A stretch of 25,231 nucleotides of DNA from JAYGED01 sp046582565 (GCA_046582565.1 JAYGED010000129.1:1-25231), one strand, 5' to 3'. Shown: positions 15,910-23,104, counted from the stretch's first letter. Notes: a model not told the origin generated them from the sequence alone. Made by a program: numbers and translations.

Positions 15910-17079
15910 TCACCCCCGGCTGTCGTAATAGGCTTGCAGCACTTCTAGCACTTCGGGGCGGCTGAATTCGGCGGGCACCGGCTCGTGATTGGCGAACATT
16001 TCGCGCAAGGCCGTGCCGGAGACATTGAGCCGGTCTTCCTCGCCGTGCGGGCAGGTGCGTCCGGTGGCCATGCCGCCGCACTTATAACAATGGAAGGTGA
16101 TATCGATCTTCATGGCCTGGATCTCGATGCTGCCCTGGTCAATTTCATCAAAGATGTGATGGGCGTCGAACGGCCCATAATAGCTGCCGACCCCGGCGTG
16201 GTCACGCCCGACAACCAGGTGCGAGCAGCCGAAGTTTTGCCTAAACACCGCATGGAGCAGAGCCTCGCGCGGGCCAGCGTAGCGCATCTCGATGGGATAG
16301 CCGGCCTGGATCACCGTGCCGGGAACAAAATAGTTCGACACCAGGGCGTCGATTGCCGCGACCCGCACGTCAGCCGGAATATCGCCGAGCTTGAGCGCCC
16401 CCAGAACCTGATGAATGAGCAGCCCGTCGCACAGCTCGACGGCGATCTTGGCGAGATATTCATGGCTGCGGTGCATGGGGTTGCGGGTCTGAAAGGCGGC
16501 AACCGTCGACCAACCCTTCTCGGCGAACAGGGCGCGGGTTTCGGCGGGCCGGAAATACAGCCCTTTATAAGTCTGGGGAAAATGGTCCTCGGTGAAAACC
16601 CGCACCGGACCGGCCAGATTTATGGCGCCCTGCTGCAAAACCTTTTGTACGCCGGGGTGGGCGGGATCGTCAGTGCGAAACACATGCTTGCATTCGAACT
16701 GGCGGTCGATGGTGTATTTTTCGCTCAAGGTGAGGATGCCGAAGATCGTTCCCTTGCCATCGGTCAGGGCGATGTCATCGCCAACGTTGAGAGTGGCGGC
16801 TTCCTCCGGATCACAGGACAGGGTGATGGGAATCGGCCAGAACAGGCCGTCGGCGGTTTTCATACCCTCGCAGCAGCCGCGCCAGTCAGCCTGGTTCATG
16901 AAGCCGTCGAGCGGTGTGTAGGCGCCCATTCCGAGCATCAACAGATCGGAAATTTCACGGCTGGTCATCGCCACCTTGCTCAGGGTCTCGGCGCGCTTTA
17001 GTGCTGCTTTACGTTCAGCTTCGGGCGTCAACAACGGCTTGAGTCCCTCGCCCCCGTGCGGCGATACCAATCTCGACAT
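15910..17079 (-). CDS. sat: Dissimilatory ATP sulfurylase
   Basis: A 389-residue sulfate adenylyltransferase. It has the PUA-like N-terminal domain (SKVAMTSREISDLLMLGMGAY; MNQADWRGCC), the catalytic QTRNPMHRSHEY motif near residue 195, GRDHAGVGSYYGPFDAH near 290, and a zinc-ligand-type cluster CYKCGGMATGRTCPHG near 330. The length and zinc motif fit the homo-oligomeric dissimilatory form rather than CysND. It catalyses ATP + sulfate to APS + PPi, or the reverse in sulfur oxidation, where it makes ATP from the APS formed by AprMBA. AGAGG 8-9 nt upstream supports the ATG at 17077-17079. It leads an operon of otherwise unrelated genes and has host-like GC, unlike aprMBA. Confidence 0.93.
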   Translation of the reverse strand: MSRLVSPHGGEGLKPLLTPEAERKAALKRAETLSKVAMTSREISDLLMLGMGAYTPLDGFMNQADWRGCCEGMKTADGLFWPIPITLSCDPEEAATLNVGDDIALTDGKGTIFGILTLSEKYTIDRQFECKHVFRTDDPAHPGVQKVLQQGAINLAGPVRVFTEDHFPQTYKGLYFRPAETRALFAEKGWSTVAAFQTRNPMHRSHEYLAKIAVELCDGLLIHQVLGALKLGDIPADVRVAAIDALVSNYFVPGTVIQAGYPIEMRYAGPREALLHAVFRQNFGCSHLVVGRDHAGVGSYYGPFDAHHIFDEIDQGSIEIQAMKIDITFHCYKCGGMATGRTCPHGEEDRLNVSGTALREMFANHEPVPAEFSRPEVLEVLQAYYDSRG

Positions 17080-17114
17080 AGAAAGACCTCTTTATGAAAA
17101 GTGGAAATGTTCTA

Positions 17115-17140
17115 GCAAATCGTTTGCATGGCTGGCCAGC
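17115..17140. promoter_or_regulatory. Palindromes upstream of sat
   Basis: GCAAA-TCG-TTTGC (17115-17127) and the perfect palindrome GCTGGCCAGC (17131-17140) lie 36-61 bp before the sat start, where a regulator could bind. No clear -35/-10 pair was found next to them. Confidence 0.3.
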
Positions 17141-17181
17141 TTTAATTACAAATAAGTGAATATGTCAGGTAATTTCATATC

Positions 17182-17217
17182 ATGAACAATCAGGGCTCGA
17201 TGAACAATCAAGGTCCT
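17182..17217 (+). repeat. Imperfect 18-bp tandem repeat
   Basis: Two head-to-tail units both begin ATGAACAATCA (17182 and 17200) and diverge in the last seven bases. Read from the first ATG they give MNNQGSMNNQGP. They lie just before the DUF3467 remnant but in a different frame from it. Confidence 0.5.
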
Positions 17218-17378
17218 GGGAGAACGAAGATGAATTCACCGTCCATTTGACCGAGCGCATCAGCCTCAATCCTCACGCCGCCAAGCGCCTGATCCTGCTT
17301 CTCGGCTCGGTGCTGAAAGAGTATGAATCCCGTCATGGGGAACTCTATATTAAAAGCCAGACAGTTCACAAAAAATAA
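17214..17378 (+). pseudogene. DUF3467 gene remnant, 5' part lost and frame shifted
   Basis: A plus-strand frame ending at TAA 17376-17378 reads SWENEDEFTVHLTERIS, LNPHAAKRLILLLGSVL and KEYESRHGELYIKSQ. This is the C-terminal half of DUF3467 proteins (EEVTVQLTDRI, LNPYAAKRL, LKEYESRFG in family memory). The usual N-terminal ~40 residues are missing, this frame has no ATG or GTG back to a stop at 17157-17159, and the nearby ATG codons at 17182, 17200 and 17230 are in another frame that closes after 22 codons. It is therefore probably a decayed gene. Its 3' end overlaps the end of the convergent LhgO-like gene by 13 bp. A programmed frameshift is an unlikely alternative. Confidence 0.6.
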
Positions 17379-18490
17379 CCCGATTTTTTAAATCCCAGCC
17401 GCTTGGCGATCTCGTCGGCGATAGCGAGGGAGGACGTCAGGCCCGGTGATTCAATGCCGTAGAGATTGATCAGCCCGGAGACGCCGTGGGTCTCTGCATC
17501 CTGGATGACGAAATCGGTCATGCCCGCCCCCGCCGGTGTCAGCTTGGGCCGCACACCCGCGTAGCCCGGCTCCAGAGCGTTATCGGGAAGCGCCGGCCAA
17601 TAGCGCCGGACGGAGCTGTAGAAAGCGCACTCATGGTCCAGCGAGACCGCATAATCGGGCGCTTCTACCCATTCGATATCGGGGCCGAATTTGGCCCGCC
17701 CATTGAGGTCGAGCACCACATGCACCCCGAGGGCGTCAGTCTCGGGTACGGGATAGATCAGCCGTGAAAACGGGCTCGCGGCCTTGAGGGTGAAGTAATT
17801 GCCCTTGGCGTAATAGAGCGCAGGGATGGTTTCGGGGGCCAGCCCCCCAAGGCCATGGGCGATGGATTGCGCGCCCAGGCCGGCCGCGTTGACCAGGATG
17901 CGGCAGCGCAAGCTCAGGGGCGTTGGGCCTGCCACGTCGATCACGATAGAGGCATCTTCGATGCGGCCGCCGCAAACCGGGCTGTTGAGCGCCAGCGCCC
18001 CACCCGCCGCCTCGATCTCGCCGAGCAGGGCCAGCATAAAGCCATGGCCGTCGACGATGCCGGTCGAAGGCGACAGCAGCGCGCCCCGGCAGTGCAGCGC
18101 CGGTTCCATCTCGCGGGCCTGGTCGGGCTCCAGTCGGGTCAGGTCATGGACGCCGTTAATCGCGGCCTTGGCTTCAAGATCGCTCAGGGCGGCGAGTTCG
18201 TTATCCGATGTGGCGACGATCAGCTTGCCGCAGCGGTCATGGGCCACGGCGCGGCTCTCACAGAATTCATAGAGCGCCGCTTTGCCGGCCACGCAGAGCC
18301 GCGCCTTGAGGCTGTCTTGCGGATAATAGATACCGGCGTGAATGACTTCGGAATTGCGCGAGCTGATGCCGGAGCCGAAAGCGTCCTCCGCCTCCAGGAC
18401 GATGACTTCGCACCCGGCTTGCGCCAGCCGGCGGGCGGCGGCAAGCCCGATAACCCCGGCGCCGATAACGATGGCTTCGACAGTCTCCAT
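17366..18490 (-). CDS. FAD-dependent oxidoreductase, L-2-hydroxyglutarate oxidase (LhgO)-like
   Basis: This 374-residue protein begins with the FAD motif AIVIGAGVIGLAAARRLAQAG (from about residue 6), then SGISSRNSEVIHAGIYYP, the signature of the L-2-hydroxyglutarate dehydrogenase/oxidase branch of the DAO superfamily. Other typical segments are ALLSPSTGIVDGHGFMLALL, YYAKGNYFTL, GVRPKLTPAGAGMTDFVI and GLINLYGIESPGLTSSLAIA. It probably oxidises L-2-hydroxyglutarate or a similar hydroxy acid and passes electrons to quinone or oxygen. It follows the PPOX-family gene by 18 bp, so it is likely under the same TetR-controlled promoter. Confidence 0.82.
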   Translation of the reverse strand: METVEAIVIGAGVIGLAAARRLAQAGCEVIVLEAEDAFGSGISSRNSEVIHAGIYYPQDSLKARLCVAGKAALYEFCESRAVAHDRCGKLIVATSDNELAALSDLEAKAAINGVHDLTRLEPDQAREMEPALHCRGALLSPSTGIVDGHGFMLALLGEIEAAGGALALNSPVCGGRIEDASIVIDVAGPTPLSLRCRILVNAAGLGAQSIAHGLGGLAPETIPALYYAKGNYFTLKAASPFSRLIYPVPETDALGVHVVLDLNGRAKFGPDIEWVEAPDYAVSLDHECAFYSSVRRYWPALPDNALEPGYAGVRPKLTPAGAGMTDFVIQDAETHGVSGLINLYGIESPGLTSSLAIADEIAKRLGFKKSGYFL

Positions 18491-18508
18491 GGCGGGGATT
18501 GTAACTCT

Positions 18509-19117
18509 TTACGGGCTGCTTTGGCTGCCCGCTAGTTGCGCTTCAAGTTCAGCGATGCGGGCCTTCAGGGGGGCGATCAGGCCGAGGATTTCGTCGTCGT
18601 TATAACGCGGCGTGATGTGCTGGGGACAATTCATGTCCCAGGCCTCGATGGTGAACAGGATGGCGCGCTCGGGCCTGGCCTCGTAGCCGGGCGCCATCAG
18701 CTTCTCAAGCAGGGCGGGGTCGTCTTCCACAACCCGCGCGGTGCCCCAAATCTTGATCCGGCGCCGGTTGGGATAATCCATCAGGAAGATATAGGCGCGG
18801 TCGTTCTCACTGAGATTGCCGGTGGAGATATATTGGCGGTTGCCGCTGAAATCGGTGAAGGCCAGGGTCTTGTCGTCGAGGACGGCGAGAAACCCCGGCG
18901 GCCCGCCGCGATGCTGAATATAGGGCTGGCCCTCGGCGCTTGCGGTGGCGAGATAGAAGGAATCCCGCTGGCTGATGAAGGCTGCGAGGTCTTCGCTCAC
19001 GCGATCACGCCAGCCGCCTTTCTCCTCCATGCGGGCGTAGCCGTCGCGGCTGCCGAGGCGTTCCTGGGCCGCCTTGACGGCGGGGGTGAAGGCGATGTCG
19101 CTGGTGAAGCGGGTCAT
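18509..19117 (-). CDS. Pyridoxamine 5'-phosphate oxidase-family flavoprotein
   Basis: This 202-residue protein has the split-barrel FMN-binding pattern: FYLATASAEGQPYIQHRGGPPGFLAVLDD (about residues 54-82), LAFTDFSGNRQYISTGNL, and RAYIFLMDYPNRRRIKIWGTARVV. The final ~25 residues (LIAPLKARIAELEAQL) form a short coiled coil. Such proteins bind FMN, F420 or heme and often act as general oxidoreductases; it is not the biosynthetic PdxH. A promoter with a TetR-type palindrome inside its spacer precedes it (19150-19178), and the TetR gene is divergent. It is followed by the LhgO-like gene in one operon. Confidence 0.82.
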   Translation of the reverse strand: MTRFTSDIAFTPAVKAAQERLGSRDGYARMEEKGGWRDRVSEDLAAFISQRDSFYLATASAEGQPYIQHRGGPPGFLAVLDDKTLAFTDFSGNRQYISTGNLSENDRAYIFLMDYPNRRRIKIWGTARVVEDDPALLEKLMAPGYEARPERAILFTIEAWDMNCPQHITPRYNDDEILGLIAPLKARIAELEAQLAGSQSSP

Positions 19118-19149
19118 AGGGGCCTTTCCTTGAGGGCTCGAATGAAACA

Positions 19150-19178
19150 GATATAGACAGGTCTGTCTATATTGTCAA
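19150..19178 (-). promoter_or_regulatory. PPOX-operon promoter with embedded TetR operator
   Basis: In minus orientation TTGACA (19173-19178), a 17-bp spacer and TATATC (19150-19155) form a sigma70-type promoter about 26 nt upstream of the gene's leader end. A perfect inverted repeat, arms ATATAGACAG and CTGTCTATAT around GT, spans 19151-19172 and fills the spacer. A repressor bound there would block RNA polymerase directly. The divergent TetR gene at 19276 is the obvious candidate. Confidence 0.75.
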
Positions 19179-19275
19179 GAAGCAGTGGCAACTAATTACA
19201 AAACGCCTAGCTTTTCAGCCGATTCGACGGTATACTGACTTGTATGTATATGAGTTTACACGCGAGGTAACTTCC

Positions 19276-19860
19276 ATGGCATTGAGCCGCCGGGATCATC
19301 TGGTTGAGAGCGCGCTCTCCCTGTTCATGCGCGACGGGTTCCACGCCACCGGCATCGACAAGATCCTGGCCGAGGCCGGGGTCGCCAAGATGACCCTCTA
19401 TAATCATTTCAAATCGAAGGACGAACTCATCCTTGCCGCCCTGCGCTTGCAGGACGAGCGGTTTCGCGACTGGTTCGTCGCGGCGGTGGAGGGGCGGGCC
19501 GAGAATCCACGCGGCCGGCTGCTCGCCCTGTTTGGCACCCTGGACGAGTGGATAAACCAACCCGATTTCAGCGGCTGCGCCTTCATCAACGCCACCGCCG
19601 AGTATGGCCGGCCCGACGATCCGGTCCACCAGGCGGCGGCCGAGCACAAGCGGCAGCTACGCGACTATATTCGCCAAATAGCAGAAGATGCCGGCGCGAT
19701 CGACGCAGACGCTCTGGCCGATGTCCTCAATCTGCTCATGGAGGGAGCTATTGTCTCGGCCTATGTGTGTGGACAGGGGGACGCCGCCAAGCTGGCGCGC
19801 CGCGCCGCCACGCACCTGATCAAACGTGCGTTGGATGAAACTCCCCCTACCGCTCCTTAG
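19276..19860 (+). CDS. TetR/AcrR-family transcriptional regulator
   Basis: A 194-residue regulator. The N-terminal HTH reads ALSLFMRDGFHATGIDKILAEAGVAKMTLYNHFKSKDELI (about residues 12-51), the standard TetR pattern. The C-terminal ligand domain includes NQPDFSGCAFINATAEY and AEHKRQLRDYIRQIAEDAG, as in the YxaF/LmrA-like group. Start at ATG 19276 with GAGG 8 nt upstream; an extension to 19240 is less likely. It diverges from the PPOX-LhgO operon, whose promoter holds a perfect 22-bp palindrome, so it probably represses that operon. The inducer is unknown. Confidence 0.87.
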   Translation: MALSRRDHLVESALSLFMRDGFHATGIDKILAEAGVAKMTLYNHFKSKDELILAALRLQDERFRDWFVAAVEGRAENPRGRLLALFGTLDEWINQPDFSGCAFINATAEYGRPDDPVHQAAAEHKRQLRDYIRQIAEDAGAIDADALADVLNLLMEGAIVSAYVCGQGDAAKLARRAATHLIKRALDETPPTAP

Positions 19861-19907
19861 TATTTGGAGCGCCCAGACCGTCTTCTCCATGCCTCGACAG
19901 GAAATTA

Positions 19908-19927
19908 GGGCTTAATACCATAAGCCC
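19908..19927. terminator. Hairpin between convergent genes
   Basis: Perfect 7-bp arms GGGCTTA and TAAGCCC with a 6-nt loop lie between the ends of the TetR gene (19860) and the small minus-strand gene (19937). Only a weak TAATTT tract follows on the minus strand, so termination may be modest or bidirectional. Confidence 0.5.
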
Positions 19928-19936
19928 CGGATTCAC

Positions 19937-20131
19937 TCACAAGCCCGGGTCGCTGTCGTCCTGCTGGGGTGGTTCCTTAGCGAATCCGTCGTCGGCCAGT
20001 GTAATGCCGGCGTTCTCCGCCTTGCGTTTTTCCGTTTTTTCTCTTTTGGCCTCTAGTCGTGCGGCCTTCTTGGCGGCTTTTGCCCTCTCACGCTCCATGC
20101 GCTCGAAGTTGTAGTTAGGTTTGCGGGCCAT
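19937..20131 (-). CDS. Small lysine/arginine-rich conserved protein
   Basis: This 64-residue protein starts MARKPNYNFERMERERAKAAKKAARLEAK and ends in an acidic tail (QQDDSDPGL). The first half is one long, strongly basic helix; the last third is acidic. Small proteins of this type with a MARKPxYxFER start are, in my recollection, widespread in alphaproteobacteria, with no assigned function. GGAAG lies about 9 nt before the ATG. It is downstream of the cold-shock gene with a strong hairpin in the 110-bp gap, so it may be partly cotranscribed. RNA binding is a guess from charge. Confidence 0.68.
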   Translation of the reverse strand: MARKPNYNFERMERERAKAAKKAARLEAKREKTEKRKAENAGITLADDGFAKEPPQQDDSDPGL

Positions 20132-20182
20132 GTTATTTTCTTCCGTCGGTCATCTCACCACCATCGATCGCCCCGCCAAACT

Positions 20183-20219
20183 GTTGCCTGACACCGAATG
20201 TACTCGGCGTCAGGGCAAC
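20183..20219 (-). terminator. Strong hairpin after the cold-shock gene
   Basis: Arms of about 15 nt (GTTGCC...TGAC.CCGA and its complement) enclose ATGTAC. On the minus-strand RNA the one mismatch becomes a G-U pair and one C is bulged, so the structure favours that strand. The following tract, AGTTTGGCG, has few Us; it may work as a partial terminator or a stabilising 3' end for the csp mRNA. Confidence 0.55.
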
Positions 20220-20241
20220 GTAAATGGCAACGCGGGACGCG

Positions 20242-20451
20242 TCAGTCGATAGCGACTAAGTTTTCCGCTGAGGACTTACCATTCTGGCCGGCTACGATTT
20301 CGTATTCGACCTTTTGTCCTTCATTGAGCGTCGTCATGCCCGCACGTTCGACCGCGGAGATGTGTACGAAGGCATCTTTGCCGCCGTCACTCGGCTCGAT
20401 AAAGCCGTACCCCTTCGTCGGGTTGAACCATTTTACAGTTCCGGTAGTCAT
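20242..20451 (-). CDS. Cold-shock domain protein (CspA family)
   Basis: A 69-residue single cold-shock domain: MTTGTVKWFNPTKGYGFIEP with RNP1 KGYGFI, then DAFVHISAVE with RNP2 FVHI, and the typical end KVEYEIVAGQNGKSSAENL. It binds single-stranded DNA/RNA as an RNA chaperone or antiterminator in the cytoplasm. ACGAGAT precedes the ATG. The upstream 242 bp have no gene and probably contain promoter and a long 5' leader, common for csp genes, with phased repeats at 20587-20659. Which csp paralogue this is cannot be said. Confidence 0.93.
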   Translation of the reverse strand: MTTGTVKWFNPTKGYGFIEPSDGGKDAFVHISAVERAGMTTLNEGQKVEYEIVAGQNGKSSAENLVAID

Positions 20452-20586
20452 ATCTCGTCTCGTCCTTTCAACGTATCGCTGTTAGCGCGAGCCGCATTCA
20501 ACGGCGTCGCGGTGTCGTCTGGCTGCACGATTTCTCGGGGGTAACTCGGCGAAGAGCATAAGCGTCTAAGCAGGCACGCCTGGGTA

Positions 20587-20659
20587 ATGTGTAACCGCAG
20601 GCCCAATGTGCGCAGTCCGGCCGCTATGTGCAAGCATATTTGCGCTATGTGCAAGCATA
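20587..20659. repeat. Four phased ATGTGY repeats upstream of the csp gene
   Basis: A 17-bp exact direct repeat CGCTATGTGCAAGCATA occurs at 20622-20638 and 20643-20659 (period 21). Two shorter relatives continue the series: ATGTGC at 20606 and ATGTGT at 20587, beside 20626 and 20647. The intervals are 19, 20 and 21 bp, near two helical turns. This is the layout of a multi-site operator for a protein binding one face of DNA, 135-200 bp before the csp start. Confidence 0.55.
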
Positions 20660-20693
20660 ATTAACGAGTCGCTCAAAGCCGGTGTTTACAGCT

Positions 20694-22292
20694 TTAGCCG
20701 TCGAGGGCGACGAATTCCATGGCTTGATGGGCGACGCGCCGGGTGTGTTTGCGCTTCAGGGTCGAGTTTACAAGCCGATTGAGAGACGCTACCAGGGGCC
20801 CTGTGGCCTCGCTGGCTGGATCGGTGCGGGCTTCCTCGCGCGCCGCCAACAGAGTCTTCAGAAAATGCACCGAGACGATGTATTCGTCACGGCCGTGATC
20901 GAACAGGCTCTCGATCGCACTCTCGAAGAAGCGCTCAGGATCCTCAACCCGCCACTGGTCGTCGTCGAGACCGGGGTCCGTATAGGCCGCGTTACGGCCG
21001 CTGAAACAGGCCATCTGCAAAAGACCCTGGGGCCATAGCTCGGGGTGCTTCGCGCAAGCCTGGCGCAGCGCATTGGCGAAGGTTATGGCGTGGGTGAAGT
21101 CGAGCCAGCCCACATTGTCGCGGATCGGCTTCTCTGTATAAGTCTGATAGGTCATGTCGTAGCGCAGCATATTGCCGGCGTTGGCCGCCAGCAGGGTTTC
21201 GTAAAGCTCCAGGCTCGGGGCGGCGCCGTGGCGCGCCGTGAGCTTCATGGCGTTCTTGGCGTTGAGGCCGGCGAAATCACCGGGTACCAGCGCCGCGCCA
21301 TTCTCCTTGCCGCGTCCCCAGGCGGCCAGCGCCTGGGCGTAGTGACGAAATTCCGGAATGCGGTCTTCGCGGCTGCTGTAGATCAACGAACGGGTGAGCG
21401 ACATCAGCAGCGGTCCCGCGACGCGCTCGCCGAGGCGCTCGATCAGCCGCCCGGCCTTGACCACATAGATCAGCGAGTGGCCAAAATCAGCGTAATGGGC
21501 GAGGGCGGCGCGCATGAGCCCACGCTCGACGCCGGCGAAGCCGAGCCCGCCATCGAGCGCCCCGCGCACGTGGGCCACGGCGAGATCCTCGTCCTTGTTC
21601 TCAAGGGCGGCCACGAAGCCGTCTTCATCATAGGGCCGGGAGTCCTCGGTGAAGGGGTGGTGCCCTTCACGTAAGGAGTCATCCGCCATATGGCCGACGC
21701 ATTCCAGCAGGCAGATGAGCTGGGTCTCGTGGTCGCCATCGTGCTCGTCATGCAGGGCGAGCCAGTCGGCGGTGCCGGCATAGGCGTGGGTCCAGCCGAA
21801 TTCGAAGCGATCGAAGGTCCATTCGATGGCGGCGATTACCGCATCGGTCGCATCGTCACCGGCGAGCCGCAACCGGGCGATCTCGCGAGCAATACGGTCG
21901 TATTCATGATCGTCGAAGGCGTCGCGCAGATTCGTCATGATCGCTGCCCGGAGGATCTCCCGTGGCGGATCGCTGAGGTCGAGCCAGATGTCCCCGTCGC
22001 GGACCTCGACCGGATAGACGCGCAAGGCATCGCCGCCGAAATAGTTGGCGCCGGTGGTCAGGTCGAATTTCCAATTGTGCCAGTCGCAGGTCAGGGTGCA
22101 GCCATCGCCGAGCGTTCCCTCGCGCAGGGGATAGCCTTCGTGGGGACAGCGGTTGTTGCAGGCATAGACGCCATCGGGCGTATGAAACAGGACAATCTGC
22201 TTGCCATCCTGCCGCACCACGGCGCGGCCCTTGGCGGCCAGGGCGTCATGCCGGATCGTCTTGGTCCAGCCCGCGTTGATGTCAGGTTTCAT
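20694..22292 (-). CDS. Rieske [2Fe-2S] protein with large unrecognised C-terminal domain
   Basis: A 532-residue protein starting at ATG 22290-22292 (AGGAG 5 nt upstream). The first ~105 residues are a Rieske domain: C49-P-H51 and C69-D-W-H72 are the cluster ligands, 17 residues apart as usual for ferredoxin-type Rieske proteins. The remaining ~430 residues are mostly helical, with HYADFGHSLIYVVKAGRLIERL, DFTHAITFANALRQAC and LLQMACFSGRNAAY. I see no ring-hydroxylating oxygenase iron site. The His-rich helical part vaguely recalls questin-oxidase-like proteins, which is a weak guess. It is expressed from its own promoter and faces a SufR-like Fe-S regulator, so expression may follow iron-sulfur status. 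Function unknown. Confidence 0.75.
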   Translation of the reverse strand: MKPDINAGWTKTIRHDALAAKGRAVVRQDGKQIVLFHTPDGVYACNNRCPHEGYPLREGTLGDGCTLTCDWHNWKFDLTTGANYFGGDALRVYPVEVRDGDIWLDLSDPPREILRAAIMTNLRDAFDDHEYDRIAREIARLRLAGDDATDAVIAAIEWTFDRFEFGWTHAYAGTADWLALHDEHDGDHETQLICLLECVGHMADDSLREGHHPFTEDSRPYDEDGFVAALENKDEDLAVAHVRGALDGGLGFAGVERGLMRAALAHYADFGHSLIYVVKAGRLIERLGERVAGPLLMSLTRSLIYSSREDRIPEFRHYAQALAAWGRGKENGAALVPGDFAGLNAKNAMKLTARHGAAPSLELYETLLAANAGNMLRYDMTYQTYTEKPIRDNVGWLDFTHAITFANALRQACAKHPELWPQGLLQMACFSGRNAAYTDPGLDDDQWRVEDPERFFESAIESLFDHGRDEYIVSVHFLKTLLAAREEARTDPASEATGPLVASLNRLVNSTLKRKHTRRVAHQAMEFVALDG

Positions 22293-22315
22293 ATCGGCTC
22301 CTCTGGTTGAATAAT

Positions 22316-22344
22316 ATAATAAGCATTTACTTTGTATATTGCAA
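22316..22344 (-). promoter_or_regulatory. Promoter of the Rieske gene
   Basis: In minus orientation TTGCAA (22339-22344), a 17-bp spacer and TATTAT (22316-22321) give a start near 22309, about 17 nt before the coding start. The arms AATATA and TATATT overlap it and could be an operator for the divergent SufR-like regulator. Confidence 0.55.
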
Positions 22345-22373
22345 GAAGCCATCTCCAGTGCTATCTACGACCT

Positions 22374-23000
22374 ATGTCCGAGCAGACCGCCGATGCCATC
22401 TTACAGCTTCTCAAAGCCCGTGGGCCGCTGCCCGCGAAAACGCTCGCGGGCCGCCTCGCTATAACCGCCGAAGGCGTCCGCCAGCATCTCGCCAAGCTTG
22501 AGGCGGCGGGCCTGGTCAGCCACAGCGATGTTGCTCAGGGTGTTGGCCGTCCGAAGCGCATCTGGCGCCTGTCTGCGCGCGGCCATGGGCGTTTCCCCGA
22601 TGGCCATTCGCAACTCATGCTCGACATGGTGACTGCCGTGCGCAGTGAATTCGGCGACGCCGGCCTCGATAAACTCATTGCCGTGCGCGAGAAACAGATG
22701 CTCAAGAGCTATGGCGAGCGCCTCCGGGGGATCGGCGACCTGGGCGCCCGGGTTCGGGCTCTTGCCGCCCTGCGCAACGAGGAAGGCTACATGGCCGAAG
22801 CCCGCGCCGACGGCAAAGACGGCTTCCTGCTGATCGAGAATCATTGTCCGATCTGCGCGGCGGCATCGGCCTGTCAGGGATTCTGCCGGTCCGAGCTGGA
22901 TGTTTTCAGGCGCGCGCTGGGTCCCGATGTTTGTGTCGAGCGGGTCGAACATCTGCTCAGTGGCGCCCGCCGATGCGCCTACCGCATCGCCCCGATCTGA
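22374..23000 (+). CDS. SufR-like Fe-S cluster-sensing HTH regulator
   Basis: A 208-residue regulator with an N-terminal winged helix (ILQLLKARGPLPAKTLAGRLAITAEGVRQHLAKLEAAGLV, about residues 9-48; wing GVGRPKRIWRL). The C-terminal half reads ENHCPICAAASACQGFCRSELDVF, ending GARRCAYRI. Cysteines at about 158, 171, 187 and 201 resemble the spaced Cys set of SufR, which holds a [4Fe-4S] cluster; 161 and 167 are extra. SufR proteins repress iron-sulfur assembly genes. Here the divergent neighbour is a Rieske protein, a plausible target. I prefer ATG 22374 over a TTG at 22332. No strong ribosome-binding site is visible. Confidence 0.8.
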   Translation: MSEQTADAILQLLKARGPLPAKTLAGRLAITAEGVRQHLAKLEAAGLVSHSDVAQGVGRPKRIWRLSARGHGRFPDGHSQLMLDMVTAVRSEFGDAGLDKLIAVREKQMLKSYGERLRGIGDLGARVRALAALRNEEGYMAEARADGKDGFLLIENHCPICAAASACQGFCRSELDVFRRALGPDVCVERVEHLLSGARRCAYRIAPI

Positions 23001-23017
23001 GCAAAATTGAGCCGACT

Positions 23018-23041
23018 CTCCTCGAATCACAAATCGAGGAG
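23018..23041. repeat. 8-bp stem-loop after the SufR-like gene
   Basis: Perfect arms CTCCTCGA and TCGAGGAG with an 8-nt loop, 18 nt after the stop codon. No T-run follows. It may protect the mRNA end. Confidence 0.45.
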
Positions 23042-23051
23042 TAAATCGGCC

Positions 23052-23077
23052 CCCGGTTTGGTCTGTCCCGGGCTTTT
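23052..23077 (+). terminator. Weak intrinsic terminator
   Basis: CCCGG (23052-23056) and CCGGG (23068-23072) form a 5-bp stem followed by CTTTT. A candidate end for the SufR-like transcript. Confidence 0.35.
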
Positions 23078-23104
23078 AACAAAAAAAATGTAAGTTATTG
23101 TAAT
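23076..23104 (+). promoter_or_regulatory. Promoter for a non-coding leader or small RNA
   Basis: TTAACA (23076-23081), 17 bp, TGTAAT (23099-23104): 5/6 matches in each box. Predicted start near 23111. The next coding start on this strand is at 23381, beyond an intrinsic terminator. Confidence 0.45.

Noticed and set aside
15902..16081. N-terminal extension of the DUF1194 protein
   Set aside because: It lies within sat in another frame and would hide the signal peptide starting at 15901.
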